Program-made: the position numbers and the translations under genes | Shown here: one piece after another, positions 8,223 to 16,347 of the stretch | How the letters are laid out: each line of letters starts with the position of its first letter | Position numbering within the stretch: position 1 is the first letter of the stretch | Assembly (NCBI GenBank): GCA_003531115.1 | Contig: DQHT01000043.1 | Location: 38,647 to 81,409, forward strand | Source: Bacteroidota bacterium | GTDB lineage: Bacteria; Bacteroidota; Bacteroidia; UBA8524 | Reading direction: 5' to 3' | Length of the DNA stretch: 42,763 bases | Notes under the pieces: model-generated | What the model was told of the DNA's origin: nothing | Databases searched by the model: none | Seen by the model: the letters and a program-made list of their open reading frames with translations, nothing else

Positions 8223-9336
8223 AAGCGTGGATTATGAAAATCTTGCCGGACTGAATGCCCCGTTTAAAGCGGCTTTTGAAAGTGAATTTTCCCGATTGCT
8301 GGAAAAAGGCTGGTTTATCCTTGGCGAACAGGTAACTGCATTTGAAAATGAATTTGCCAATTTCCTCGGAGCCGAACATTTCCTCGGACTGGCTTCGGGC
8401 CTGGATGCTCTGGAGATCCCCCTGAAGGTAATGGATTATCCGGATGATTCTGAAGTGATCGTCCCTTCAAATACCTATATCGCCACCATCAATGCCGTGT
8501 TAAATGCCGGGTTTAAACCTGTATTCGTTGAGCCTGATATCCATACTTACCTGATCGATCCCGCAAAAATTGAGGAGAAGATCAATGAAAAAACCCGGGC
8601 CATTATAATCGTGCACCTCTATGGCAAACCCTGTGAGATGGATCCGATCCTGGCCTTGTGTAAGAAATATCGATTGACGCTCATTGAAGACTGTGCCCAA
8701 TCACATGGAGCCACGTATAATGGGAAACAAACCGGTACGTTTGGTATCGGCGCATTTAGCTTTTATCCCACCAAAAACCTTGGGGCCCTGGGTGATGCCG
8801 GTGGCATCAGCATTGCCGACCAAAGCCTCTTTGAAAAGATCAAAGCCTGGAGAAATTATGGCTCCCGGGTTAAGTATCAAAACGAGTATGTTGGAGACAA
8901 TTCGCGGCTCGATGAAATCCAGGCCGGCTTCCTGCGCATTAAATTAGCAGCCCTTAACAGCATCACCGCCCATAAACGTAAACTCGCCCAACTTTACCAT
9001 ACTGAGTTAGACCCGAACAAGGTCATCCTTCCGCATCAGGCCGGGCATCTCGGAGAAGTACACCATATTTTCCCGATCCGTCACCCAAAAAGAAATGAGC
9101 TGAAACAGTACCTGCTCGATAAGGGCATCCGTACGGAAATCCATTATCCGATCGTTCCCTGTGACCAAAAATCCATACACGATATTTTTTCCAAAAAAGG
9201 ATGGAAGCTGCAGGCTGAAGACTTCGTCCTCGCGCGGGAGATCCACTCCACTATCCTGAGCCTGCCTGTGTCGACCATCCACAGTGAAGACGATATCCGC
9301 TATGTGGCGGCAACTATCAATTCCTTTGCTTCTTGA
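8209..9336 (+). CDS. DegT/DnrJ/EryC1-family sugar aminotransferase (FdtB/QdtB-like)
   Basis: A 375-aa PLP-dependent aminotransferase that transfers an amino group, usually from glutamate, to a keto sugar nucleotide. Visible features are GSRVKYQNEYVGDNSRLDEI and QAGFLRIKL of the family, an SGLDAL block near residue 63 that binds PLP phosphate, EDCAQSHGA near residue 160 with the PLP-ring aspartate, and SFYPTKNLGALGDAGG in which Lys189 is the Schiff-base lysine. With the ketoisomerase overlapping its start, the pair should give a dTDP-3-amino-3,6-dideoxyhexose (Fuc3N or Qui3N). No FdtC/QdtC acetyltransferase or RmlA/RmlB gene is in the window. Its stop overlaps the TTG start of the next gene. 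Confidence 0.9.
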   Translation: MSPIRSVDYENLAGLNAPFKAAFESEFSRLLEKGWFILGEQVTAFENEFANFLGAEHFLGLASGLDALEIPLKVMDYPDDSEVIVPSNTYIATINAVLNAGFKPVFVEPDIHTYLIDPAKIEEKINEKTRAIIIVHLYGKPCEMDPILALCKKYRLTLIEDCAQSHGATYNGKQTGTFGIGAFSFYPTKNLGALGDAGGISIADQSLFEKIKAWRNYGSRVKYQNEYVGDNSRLDEIQAGFLRIKLAALNSITAHKRKLAQLYHTELDPNKVILPHQAGHLGEVHHIFPIRHPKRNELKQYLLDKGIRTEIHYPIVPCDQKSIHDIFSKKGWKLQAEDFVLAREIHSTILSLPVSTIHSEDDIRYVAATINSFAS

Positions 9337-9902
9337 AAATTCTTCTGCTCGACAATTACGACTCCTTTACTTATAACCTGGCAGATTATCTTTTCCGGTC
9401 CGGGGCAGAAGTTGATGTGCTCCGAAATGATCAGTTTTCGCTGGAAGCTTTGCAAATAGAGAGGTTTGCGGGCGTTATGATTTCACCGGGACCCTCAACC
9501 CCCGAAAATGCCGGATTGTTAATGCCTTTTCTGGAAAAATATGCAGACCAGATCCCGGTTTTGGGGGTTTGCCTTGGATTTCAGGCGCTGGGAATCCTTT
9601 ACGGGGCAAGCTTGACCGCGGGCAGAGAACCTGTACATGGCAAAAGTTCAGAAATAAATTGCATTACCCATGCTATGTATGAAGGAATTCCTTTGCGCCA
9701 TCGGGTAGGACGATACCACAGTTTGTGTCTCGATAATATGCCCGATTGTCTGGAACTCACCGCCAGCACAGCCGATGCTGTTCCCATGGCATTTGCGCAC
9801 AGATCCCTGCCAATATGGGGGGTGCAATACCATCCGGAGGCAGTATACACCGAATTTGGGCTCCGCTTCATTCAAAATTGGGTTAATTCTTTAAAATCCT
9901 GA
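9333..9902 (+). CDS. Anthranilate/aminodeoxychorismate synthase component II (TrpG/PabA-type glutamine amidotransferase)
   Basis: This class I glutamine amidotransferase (189 aa) hydrolyses glutamine and passes ammonia to a chorismate-using partner, for tryptophan or folate synthesis. KILLLDNYDSFTYNL is the family start. Catalytic Cys80 lies in GVCLGFQ, the histidine and glutamate in QYHPEA (His167, Glu169), and MISPGPSTPENAG is the conserved glycine-proline loop. The start is TTG at 9333, overlapping the upstream TGA (TTGA); the conserved N-terminus leaves no better choice. The synthase component I (TrpE/PabB) is not nearby, so TrpG and PabA cannot be separated. Attachment to a sugar operon is odd. 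A glycan-specific amidotransferase seems unlikely, given the close match to the TrpG/PabA pattern. Confidence 0.9.
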   Translation: MKILLLDNYDSFTYNLADYLFRSGAEVDVLRNDQFSLEALQIERFAGVMISPGPSTPENAGLLMPFLEKYADQIPVLGVCLGFQALGILYGASLTAGREPVHGKSSEINCITHAMYEGIPLRHRVGRYHSLCLDNMPDCLELTASTADAVPMAFAHRSLPIWGVQYHPEAVYTEFGLRFIQNWVNSLKS

Positions 9903-9947
9903 GGCCGGCACACCAAAGTGGTTGATTTTTTGTTTTACTTGTAAACT

Positions 9948-10610
9948 ATGTTGGCACGCGATTTCTTATCATCCAAATTATTCCCGTTAAAGCCCGGAGA
10001 CAATATCCAGGTTGCTACGGAATTAATGAATGAAATGAATGTAGCCTATTTGCCTGTAGTCGATGACGGGCATTTACTTGGCTATTTGTCGATCGGAGAA
10101 CTGATCGATGCCAAACCCAAATCCAGGAAGATCAAATCTCTGTTAAGCATGGTTTTACCCGCCAGGATAAATGAACAGCAACATTTGTTCGAGGTCATAC
10201 GGGTTTTTGCCAACATACCTTCTACGGTTCTGGCAGTCGTAGATAGTGAAGAACATTTTGTGGGGATCATCTCGGCCAAAGAACTGATCGGACAAATGGC
10301 CCATTTCAGTGGTTTTATGGAACCTGGCAGCATATTGAGCCTCAATATCGGGATCCAGGATTATAGCCTTTCGGAAATTGCCCGTATTGTGGAATACAAC
10401 AACGCCAAAATTTTAAGTGTACATCTGCAGGCTCTCGAAGAGAGCAGGCGTATGCTGGTGCATTTAAAATTAAATACGAACGATTTAAAAAGTTTGGTTG
10501 CTACCTTTGAACGGTACAATTATCAGGTTGTGGCATCCTATTATGGCGATGATGACGGTAGTGGACTTAAAGATCGTTATAATTTATTGATGCGCTTCCT
10601 CGACATCTAG
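9948..10610 (+). CDS. CBS-pair protein with C-terminal ACT-like domain
   Basis: A 220-aa cytoplasmic regulatory protein. The first CBS motif spans about residues 5-60 (PGDNIQVATELMNEMNVAYLPVVDDG), the second about 65-125 (FANIPSTVLAVVDSEEHFVGI). CBS pairs bind adenosyl ligands such as AMP or ATP. The last 90 residues (SILSLNIGIQDYSLSEIARI, then KILSVHLQALEESRRMLVHL) look ACT-like, as in AcuB-type proteins, though this is my reading of the pattern. It ends one base before the small Omp85 gene and is likely co-transcribed with it and nadK. I know of no proven function for this neighbourhood; a sensor of nucleotide state is a guess. Confidence 0.75.
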   Translation: MLARDFLSSKLFPLKPGDNIQVATELMNEMNVAYLPVVDDGHLLGYLSIGELIDAKPKSRKIKSLLSMVLPARINEQQHLFEVIRVFANIPSTVLAVVDSEEHFVGIISAKELIGQMAHFSGFMEPGSILSLNIGIQDYSLSEIARIVEYNNAKILSVHLQALEESRRMLVHLKLNTNDLKSLVATFERYNYQVVASYYGDDDGSGLKDRYNLLMRFLDI

Positions 10611-10611
10611 T

Positions 10612-12000
10612 ATGCCGAAACTTCGATCCTGTTTCCTTCTGCTTTCTCTGGCTTTTGGAATGCTGCTCCATGCCGCAGGTCCTGATTCCGTGCAGGTTAT
10701 GGAGATAAAATTAACCGGGAATAAGGTTACCAAGGCAACCATCATTCTTCGAGAACTCGACTTTAAGATCGGTGATTGGCTCAATGTGGAGCATCTTTCC
10801 GGGACCCTTCAACAAAACCGGAACCAAATCTTTAATACCGGACTTTTTAACCAGGTGAAAATCAGCGCCTTTCCAGATTCGCTTGGGATTAACATCCTCA
10901 TTGAGCTTACCGAAAAGTGGTATATCTGGCCTTATCCGGTTTTGACCTTTGCCGACAGGAATTTTAATATCTGGTGGGAAACCAGGGATATTGAACGGCT
11001 GAATTTTGGAATAAATGTCCTCGATTATAATTTCAGAGGAAGAGCTGAAAAGTTGAAGATCCGCACCTTATGGGGATATACGCGCATGGCCATGGTCGAT
11101 TATGAAATTCCCTACCTCGATAAAGAAAAGAAGAAGGGCCTCGACATTAAAATGGGTTATTTGAGCAATAAGGAAGTTTGGCATAAGGCAGAGAACAACA
11201 GACTTCAATTCCTTTTTGATCCAAATCAAAGGACCTTGCGCTATTATTTTACCCAGTTTACCTATCTATACAGGCCCGCATTATTTAGCCGGCACCAGTT
11301 CAGTATTGGCTGGTCAGATATTCTGGTAAGCGATACGGTATTGCATCCAAGCCAGAATCCCGAATATTTGGCCGGGAACCGTGCGCAGCAAATGTCACTA
11401 ACCTTTGCCTACACCTTCAAATGGGACCGGAGAGACATTGCTTATTACCCCTTGAAAGGACATTTTATTGAAACCAATATTGAGCCAAGGTATTTGGTGC
11501 AGGATAAAAGTATATACATGGCTCTGCGCCTGAATGCCGAAAAGTTTTTCTCACTCGGTCATAATCTGTATTCGGGACTTGGTATTCGTGCAAAGGCTTC
11601 CTTTCCTGAAAAACAACCCTATAATTTATATACTTCGCTGGGATACAAATTTTTTGTTCGCGGGTTTGAGCATTATGTTGTGGATGGACAACATTTTGGC
11701 CTGATCCAAACCAATATCAAATACTGTCTTTTCCGAAAAGATATTGATATTCCCCTGATCAGGATGGGACAATTTAAACGCGCTCCGACTTCCTTATTTT
11801 TGACGCTTTATTACGATGGAGGGTATGTGTCCTCAACCCGCTTTACCGAAATGGGGAATACCTACCAAAATTCCTGGCTGCAGGGCATTGGGGCGGGATT
11901 GGATCTCGTAACGTATTACGACCGGGTTGTACGGCTGGAATATTCCATAAATAGCTTTGGACGGAAGGGCGTATATTTACACTTTACAGCACCGATATAA
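10612..12000 (+). CDS. Small BamA/TamA-family (Omp85) outer-membrane protein
   Basis: An outer-membrane Omp85 protein of 462 aa. A signal peptide (residues 1-22, ending LLHAAG) is followed by one POTRA-like domain (VQVMEIKLTGNKVTKATIIL through NTGLFNQVKISAF, about residues 26-95) and a 16-strand-type barrel. YKFFVRGFEHYVVDG near residue 345 carries the VRGF lid-loop motif diagnostic of the family. Typical BamA has five POTRA domains, so this is a short form and not the main assembly factor, which lies at 16344. It may help insert proteins or lipids, but that is inference. It directly abuts nadK: the TAA and ATG share a base. Confidence 0.87.
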   Translation: MPKLRSCFLLLSLAFGMLLHAAGPDSVQVMEIKLTGNKVTKATIILRELDFKIGDWLNVEHLSGTLQQNRNQIFNTGLFNQVKISAFPDSLGINILIELTEKWYIWPYPVLTFADRNFNIWWETRDIERLNFGINVLDYNFRGRAEKLKIRTLWGYTRMAMVDYEIPYLDKEKKKGLDIKMGYLSNKEVWHKAENNRLQFLFDPNQRTLRYYFTQFTYLYRPALFSRHQFSIGWSDILVSDTVLHPSQNPEYLAGNRAQQMSLTFAYTFKWDRRDIAYYPLKGHFIETNIEPRYLVQDKSIYMALRLNAEKFFSLGHNLYSGLGIRAKASFPEKQPYNLYTSLGYKFFVRGFEHYVVDGQHFGLIQTNIKYCLFRKDIDIPLIRMGQFKRAPTSLFLTLYYDGGYVSSTRFTEMGNTYQNSWLQGIGAGLDLVTYYDRVVRLEYSINSFGRKGVYLHFTAPI

Positions 12001-12881
12001 TGAGAATTGGAGTTTACGGAAAACGGGTATTATCAGAAGAATCGATCGATTTTGTTCAGTTTATTATTGACCTGTTACGAAATAAGGGGGTAGAAGTTTT
12101 TATCTATCATGAATTTATGGAGGTCATCCGTAAAAACAAACGTATTCGCAGCAAGGCCGAATCCTTTACAGAAGGCGATGAGGTTATCGGGAGCTTTGAT
12201 TTTATGCTAAGCCTCGGCGGTGATGGCACTTTGCTGGAAACGGTAACTGTGATACGCGACAAAGGCATTCCTATTATTGGCATAAACATGGGGAGGCTGG
12301 GGTTTTTGGCGAGCGTTTCAAAAAATGATATCTATTATGCGATCGATGAACTGCTCAAAGGAAGCTATGGCCTCGACAAAAGAAGCCTGCTATACCTGGA
12401 ATGCGAAGAGCCCCTTTTTGGTGACCTGAATTTTGCCCTGAATGATTTTGTTATCCATAAAAACGATAGCAGCAGCATGATAACCATCCACACCTTTATC
12501 AATGGGGAATTTTTAAATTCGTATTGGGGTGATGGACTGATCGTTTCAACACCTACCGGTTCAACCGGATATTCGCTCAGTTGTGGCGGTCCTATACTTT
12601 TTCCTCAATCGGGAAGTTTTGCTGTAACGCCGGTTTCCCCGCATAATCTGAATGTTCGCCCGATCATAATATCAGATGAAAGCGTATTATCCTTTGAGAT
12701 TGAAGGCAGAAGCAGCAGTTTTCTGGTAAGTATGGACAGTCGCTCCTGTGGAGTGAATTATGAGGTACAAATGGCGATCAGAAAAGCACCATTTGTCGTA
12801 AATCTGGTAAAACTGAACAACTCCAATTACCTTAAGACACTGCGCTCCAAGCTGAATTGGGGAGTTGATGTGAGGAATTAA
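12000..12881 (+). CDS. nadK: NAD kinase
   Basis: The enzyme phosphorylates NAD to NADP using ATP or polyphosphate. The signature LSLGGDGTLLETV contains catalytic Asp75, followed by GINMGRLGFLA, the NE/D-type LNDFVIHK segment and STPTGSTGYSLSCGGP, all standard NAD kinase motifs. Length (293 aa) is normal. The ATG shares its first base with the stop of the Omp85 gene, implying coupled translation. It is followed by about 90 bases before the first DUF6089-like gene, which has its own promoter element. NADP supply has no direct tie to the envelope genes around it. Confidence 0.96.
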   Translation: MRIGVYGKRVLSEESIDFVQFIIDLLRNKGVEVFIYHEFMEVIRKNKRIRSKAESFTEGDEVIGSFDFMLSLGGDGTLLETVTVIRDKGIPIIGINMGRLGFLASVSKNDIYYAIDELLKGSYGLDKRSLLYLECEEPLFGDLNFALNDFVIHKNDSSSMITIHTFINGEFLNSYWGDGLIVSTPTGSTGYSLSCGGPILFPQSGSFAVTPVSPHNLNVRPIIISDESVLSFEIEGRSSSFLVSMDSRSCGVNYEVQMAIRKAPFVVNLVKLNNSNYLKTLRSKLNWGVDVRN

Positions 12882-12929
12882 GAGTAGGTGATATTTAAAA
12901 GTTCAAGGAGGATATTTCAATTATTAGTA

Positions 12930-12937
12930 TATATTTG
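12930..12937 (+). promoter_or_regulatory. TAnnTTTG -7 promoter element of the first DUF6089-like gene
   Basis: TATATTTG followed by C matches the consensus and ends 36 bases before the ATG at 12974. It also overlaps an in-frame TTG at 12935, excluding that as the start. An AAGGAGG upstream at about 12905 has no start codon at working distance. Confidence 0.5.
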
Positions 12938-12973
12938 CAGCACTTGATTCACCCATTAAAACATCAAGCTAAA

Positions 12974-13786
12974 ATGAAACTAAAGTACTTTTTACTAGCC
13001 CTTGTTATCGGTACCGGAACCGCAACTACCAAAGCTCAGGATTACGATTTTGGCGTATTTGGTGGCGTATCATTTTATCAGGGAGATTTAGCCCCTGGAT
13101 TTACTAATGGTTTCGTAAACGGACTCCGTGGGATCAGGCCGGCCATAGGTGGTCTGGCCCGCTACAATTTTCATCCGAATTTTTCTGTTCGGGGAAATTT
13201 GAATTTCGGTTATGTCGCCATGTATGATCATTTGGCTAACGAAGGAACGAGTCGTGAATCCAGAAATCTGAGTTTCCATTCGCCGATCATCGAAGCTTCT
13301 GCCATGGTGGAAATAAACCTGAGAAAATACATCGCCGGGTCTCAGAGATGGACCTGGACACCCTACGTTTTTGTAGGAGCAGGTTTTGCCTATACCAAAA
13401 CCCAGACCTGGTATGATGGTAAACGCTATGCGCTACGTACCTTGCAAACTGAGGCAGAAAAATCTGCCGCTCAGTACTGGGGAAAAAGACCGATCCAACC
13501 GGTTATTCCAATGGGACTCGGCTTCAAATACAATATCAAAAACAACTGGACTTTAGGCGTTGAATTTGGCTGGAGAATGATGTTCACCGACTACCTCGAT
13601 GATGTTAGCGGTTCTTATACCGGAGCCACTCCTACCAGCACAACCGATATGGCAGCTATCCTCGGAAACCGTTCCGGAACCGCCAAAGCATATGGAACGA
13701 AGCGTGGTAATAAGGATGCAAACGACTCTTATTATTTCTTTGGATTGACCCTGTCAAAGACAATTCGTCCATATCAGTGCCGATAA
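12974..13786 (+). CDS. DUF6089-like outer-membrane beta-barrel protein, paralog 1
   Basis: A 270-aa protein with a signal peptide (MKLKYFLLALVIGTGTATTKAQ) and alternating aromatic/polar strands typical of an 8-10-strand outer-membrane barrel. It carries features shared with the next two genes: YQGDL near the mature N-terminus, RNLSF, PYVFVGAG, GLGFKY, and LGVEFGWRMMFTDYLDDVSG, followed by NRSG. DUF6089-type genes commonly precede uppS-bamA-ompH in Bacteroidota, as here; their function is unknown to me. A terminator at 13810 separates it from paralog 2, so it is likely expressed from its own promoter. The last residues (RPYQCR) keep a cysteine near the end, as in the paralogs. Confidence 0.8.
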   Translation: MKLKYFLLALVIGTGTATTKAQDYDFGVFGGVSFYQGDLAPGFTNGFVNGLRGIRPAIGGLARYNFHPNFSVRGNLNFGYVAMYDHLANEGTSRESRNLSFHSPIIEASAMVEINLRKYIAGSQRWTWTPYVFVGAGFAYTKTQTWYDGKRYALRTLQTEAEKSAAQYWGKRPIQPVIPMGLGFKYNIKNNWTLGVEFGWRMMFTDYLDDVSGSYTGATPTSTTDMAAILGNRSGTAKAYGTKRGNKDANDSYYFFGLTLSKTIRPYQCR

Positions 13787-13809
13787 TTTAAAGAAATCAC
13801 TATATTTAC

Positions 13810-13845
13810 AACGGGTTAGGTTCGCTTAACCCGTTTTTCTTTTTT
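13810..13845 (+). terminator. Intrinsic terminator after DUF6089-like paralog 1
   Basis: AACGGGTTA and TAACCCGTT form a perfect 9-bp stem with an 8-base loop, followed by TTTCTTTTTT. It lies 24 bases after the stop at 13786. Confidence 0.85.
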
Positions 13846-13882
13846 AAAATAAATATTGCCAGAGAACGTTTTATTCATAGCC

Positions 13883-14746
13883 ATGAGGAAATACCTTGCC
13901 CTTCTGCTTTTTGCAAGTATCAGTAGTGTCAGCACCGCACAACAATCTGTGGATGCCGGGATTATGTTGGGATTCTCCAACTATACCGGTGATCTGGTCG
14001 AATCACCTTTTCAAAATTTTCATTTTGCAGGTGGGCTTGTTGGAAGGTACAATCTGAACGATCATTTTTCCCTGAAAGGAAACGCCTTTTATGGAACCAT
14101 TTCAGGAGCCGATTCTCTGGCCGGTAAGCAGTCGATGAAAGACAGAAACCTGAGCTTTAAATCCGGCTTATTCGAATTTGCAGCCCTCATCGAATGGAAC
14201 CTTTGGGCATTTGATCCGGTTGGGTCAGATGGAAGAAAGGCCTTTACGCCATTTTTATTCGCAGGTGCGGCCGTATACAAATACAATCCACGTGCTTATT
14301 ATATTGATACAGCCTCAACTTTCCAGGGATGGGTAGAACTCCAACCCATTGGAACAGAAGGCCAGGGCACGACCCAGTTTCAGGACCGTAAAAAATACAA
14401 CCTGACCCAATTTTCGATCCCATTTGGAGCAGGATTTAAAGTACGGCTCCACCGCGGATGGACCCTTGCTTTCGAATATGGAATGCGCAAAACATTCAAT
14501 GATTATATTGACGACGTTTCCCTGACCTATGTAGAACCAAGCGTTCTTAATGCGGCATATGGAGTTGAGTCGTATTCATCGGCACTGGCCGACAGGTCGA
14601 TCGGTGGAGAAGTAAAAGCTTATGACCCCTTAACTTTCACAGGCCCCGAACGGGGAAATTCAAGTAAAAAAGACTGGTACGCCTATGGTGGTATAACGAT
14701 TACCTATACTATATTCGGAAATCGTGTTAAATGTTATAAATTTTAG
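13883..14746 (+). CDS. DUF6089-like outer-membrane beta-barrel protein, paralog 2
   Basis: This 287-aa exported barrel protein starts MRKYLALLLFASISSVSTAQ. It shares with paralogs 1 and 3 the order YTGDL, RNLSF, PFLFAGA, GAGFKV, LAFEYGMRKTFNDYIDDVS and DRS, and ends in KDWYAYGGITITYTIFGNRVKCYKF-like strands with a terminal cysteine. It shares an extra PIGTEGQ segment only with paralog 3, so 2 and 3 are probably the more recent duplicates. The ATG at 13883 gives a proper signal peptide; a TTG at 13856 adds nine residues without purpose. The 3' end overlaps paralog 3 by 23 bases. A structural or assembly role in the outer membrane is inferred from position. Confidence 0.8.
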   Translation: MRKYLALLLFASISSVSTAQQSVDAGIMLGFSNYTGDLVESPFQNFHFAGGLVGRYNLNDHFSLKGNAFYGTISGADSLAGKQSMKDRNLSFKSGLFEFAALIEWNLWAFDPVGSDGRKAFTPFLFAGAAVYKYNPRAYYIDTASTFQGWVELQPIGTEGQGTTQFQDRKKYNLTQFSIPFGAGFKVRLHRGWTLAFEYGMRKTFNDYIDDVSLTYVEPSVLNAAYGVESYSSALADRSIGGEVKAYDPLTFTGPERGNSSKKDWYAYGGITITYTIFGNRVKCYKF

Positions 14747-15554
14747 GCTTAAAGCCTTTCTCGTATTTCTATTTTTTCTTCAGTCGTTTGCGCAAGCACA
14801 GTATTGGGAAGCCGGTGGTTTTATTGGTGGGTCTAACTACAATGGCGATCTTGCGCGGCACGTAGTCCTCCCGGAAACAAACCTGAGCTTCGGGGCTTTT
14901 GGCAAATACAATATGTCAGAATATGTATCCTGGCGCTTTGGGGTCAACTACGCCAAGGTTTCGGGGGGAGACTATAATTTTGAAAATTATCAATACAGGA
15001 ACCTCAGTTTTTTTAGCCATCTCTGGGAATTAGACAATCGACTTGAATTTAATTTTGTTCGCTTCGGAACAGGCGTTCTGGCCAAACGTTCCAGCAGTTT
15101 CTTGTTTGCAGGGATTAACCTTTTCTATTTTAATCCCAAAGCCGAATACAATGGCAATATTATCCAGCTTCATCCACTGGGAACAGAAGGACAAATGCTG
15201 GACAACAAAAAAAATTACAGTCGGGTAAATGTAGCTCTGCCCATTGGCTTGGGCTATAAATACAGCCTGTCAGCAAACTGGGTCCTGGGTGTTGAATTGG
15301 GAGTTCGGAAAACGTTTACCGATTATCTGGATGACGTGAGTGGAACGTATCCGAATTTTGAATTGTTGCAGGCAAATAACGGTTCAGCGGCAGTGGCTTT
15401 GTCAGACCGTTCAGGAGAGATCAATTCACGCACAAGAAGTGCCAGTCAGGGCGACTTCAGGGGTGATCCTGCGATTAAAGACTGGTACTATATTGGAGGA
15501 TTCACCTTATCGTACCGTTTTTCACGTATTCGCTGTACATTTTCGAATTTCTGA
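14724..15554 (+). CDS. DUF6089-like outer-membrane beta-barrel protein, paralog 3
   Basis: The third tandem copy (276 aa). A signal peptide ends in SFAQAQ near residue 25. The shared motifs are YNGDL, RNLSF, SFLFAGI, HPLGTEGQ, GLGYKY, LGVELGVRKTFTDYLDDVSG, DRSG and a final KDWYYIGGFTLSYRF with a C-terminal cysteine. Its ATG lies 23 bases inside paralog 2, so the two are translationally coupled. It is followed 49 bases later by uppS. No enzymatic motif is present; the pattern is that of a small outer-membrane barrel. Neofunctionalisation is possible, because paralogs differ in their loops. Confidence 0.8.
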   Translation: MLNVINFRLKAFLVFLFFLQSFAQAQYWEAGGFIGGSNYNGDLARHVVLPETNLSFGAFGKYNMSEYVSWRFGVNYAKVSGGDYNFENYQYRNLSFFSHLWELDNRLEFNFVRFGTGVLAKRSSSFLFAGINLFYFNPKAEYNGNIIQLHPLGTEGQMLDNKKNYSRVNVALPIGLGYKYSLSANWVLGVELGVRKTFTDYLDDVSGTYPNFELLQANNGSAAVALSDRSGEINSRTRSASQGDFRGDPAIKDWYYIGGFTLSYRFSRIRCTFSNF

Positions 15555-15574
15555 GATTACTCAGGGTTAAATCT

Positions 15575-15582
15575 TATTTTCG
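15575..15582 (+). promoter_or_regulatory. TAnnTTTG-like -7 element of uppS
   Basis: TATTTTCG followed by CAG differs from TAnnTTTG at one position and ends 21 bases before the uppS ATG. It would let uppS-bamA-ompH be transcribed independently of the DUF6089-like genes. Confidence 0.4.
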
Positions 15583-15603
15583 CAGCCTCAGTAACAATTT
15601 TAA

Positions 15604-16347
15604 ATGAGTCTTGAAGGACAAATAAACAAGGAAAGACTTCCCCAACACGTCGCTATTATCATGGATGGTAATGGCAGATGGGCGAAAGAGCAGGGGAGAT
15701 TTCGTGTTTTTGGTCACACCAAAGGAGTGGATACGGTTAAGGAAATTACCGAAGTCGCTGCTAAATTGGGAATAAAATACCTGACCCTCTACGCTTTTTC
15801 GACAGAAAATTGGAGCCGCCCGGTTCATGAGGTAAATGCTTTGATGGATCTTTTGGTAAGAACCATTAAAAAGGAGATGCCAACCCTCATGAAAAATAAT
15901 ATCCGGCTTGATGCAATAGGCAACCTGGAATCCTTACCTGACAGGTGTTTGAAAAATTTAAAGGCAGCCAAAGAAAAAACGAGTAACAATTCGGGTATGA
16001 CGCTCGTCTTAGCACTCAGTTATTCGGCAAAATGGGATATATGTGAGGCGGTTAAACGAATAGCCCTGGATGTACAGTCTGGTAATGTCCGGCCTGATGA
16101 AATTGACAATAACTTGATAACTAAATATTTATCTACCCACGGAATTCCGGAACCGGAATTGCTTATTCGCACCAGCGGCGAATTACGCATCAGCAATTTT
16201 TTGCTCTGGGAGATTGCCTACAGCGAACTGTATTTTACAGATGTGCTTTGGCCTGACTTTAGTAAAGAAGAATTATTCAAAGCCCTCATCGATTACCAGA
16301 AAAGAGAAAGACGTTTTGGCAAAACAAGCGAGCAATTAACACCATGA
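15604..16347 (+). CDS. uppS: Isoprenyl transferase (undecaprenyl diphosphate synthase)
   Basis: This cytoplasmic cis-prenyltransferase condenses isopentenyl diphosphates onto farnesyl diphosphate to make undecaprenyl diphosphate, the lipid carrier for peptidoglycan and O-glycans. HVAIIMDGNGRWA holds catalytic Asp21; FSTENWSRP, LLIRTSGELRISNFLLWEIA and FTDVLWPDF are the other conserved regions III-V. Length (247 aa) is standard. Its last codons overlap the bamA start by four bases (ATGA). The DUF6089-uppS-bamA-ompH order is common in Bacteroidota. It serves both the murein pathway (murI downstream) and the glycan genes upstream. Confidence 0.97.
   Translation: MSLEGQINKERLPQHVAIIMDGNGRWAKEQGRFRVFGHTKGVDTVKEITEVAAKLGIKYLTLYAFSTENWSRPVHEVNALMDLLVRTIKKEMPTLMKNNIRLDAIGNLESLPDRCLKNLKAAKEKTSNNSGMTLVLALSYSAKWDICEAVKRIALDVQSGNVRPDEIDNNLITKYLSTHGIPEPELLIRTSGELRISNFLLWEIAYSELYFTDVLWPDFSKEELFKALIDYQKRERRFGKTSEQLTP

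Noticed and set aside
12904..12911. AAGGAGG as a strong Shine-Dalgarno site
   Set aside because: No start codon with a real frame follows at 5-12 bases, and the promoter element at 12930 would leave it outside the downstream mRNA.
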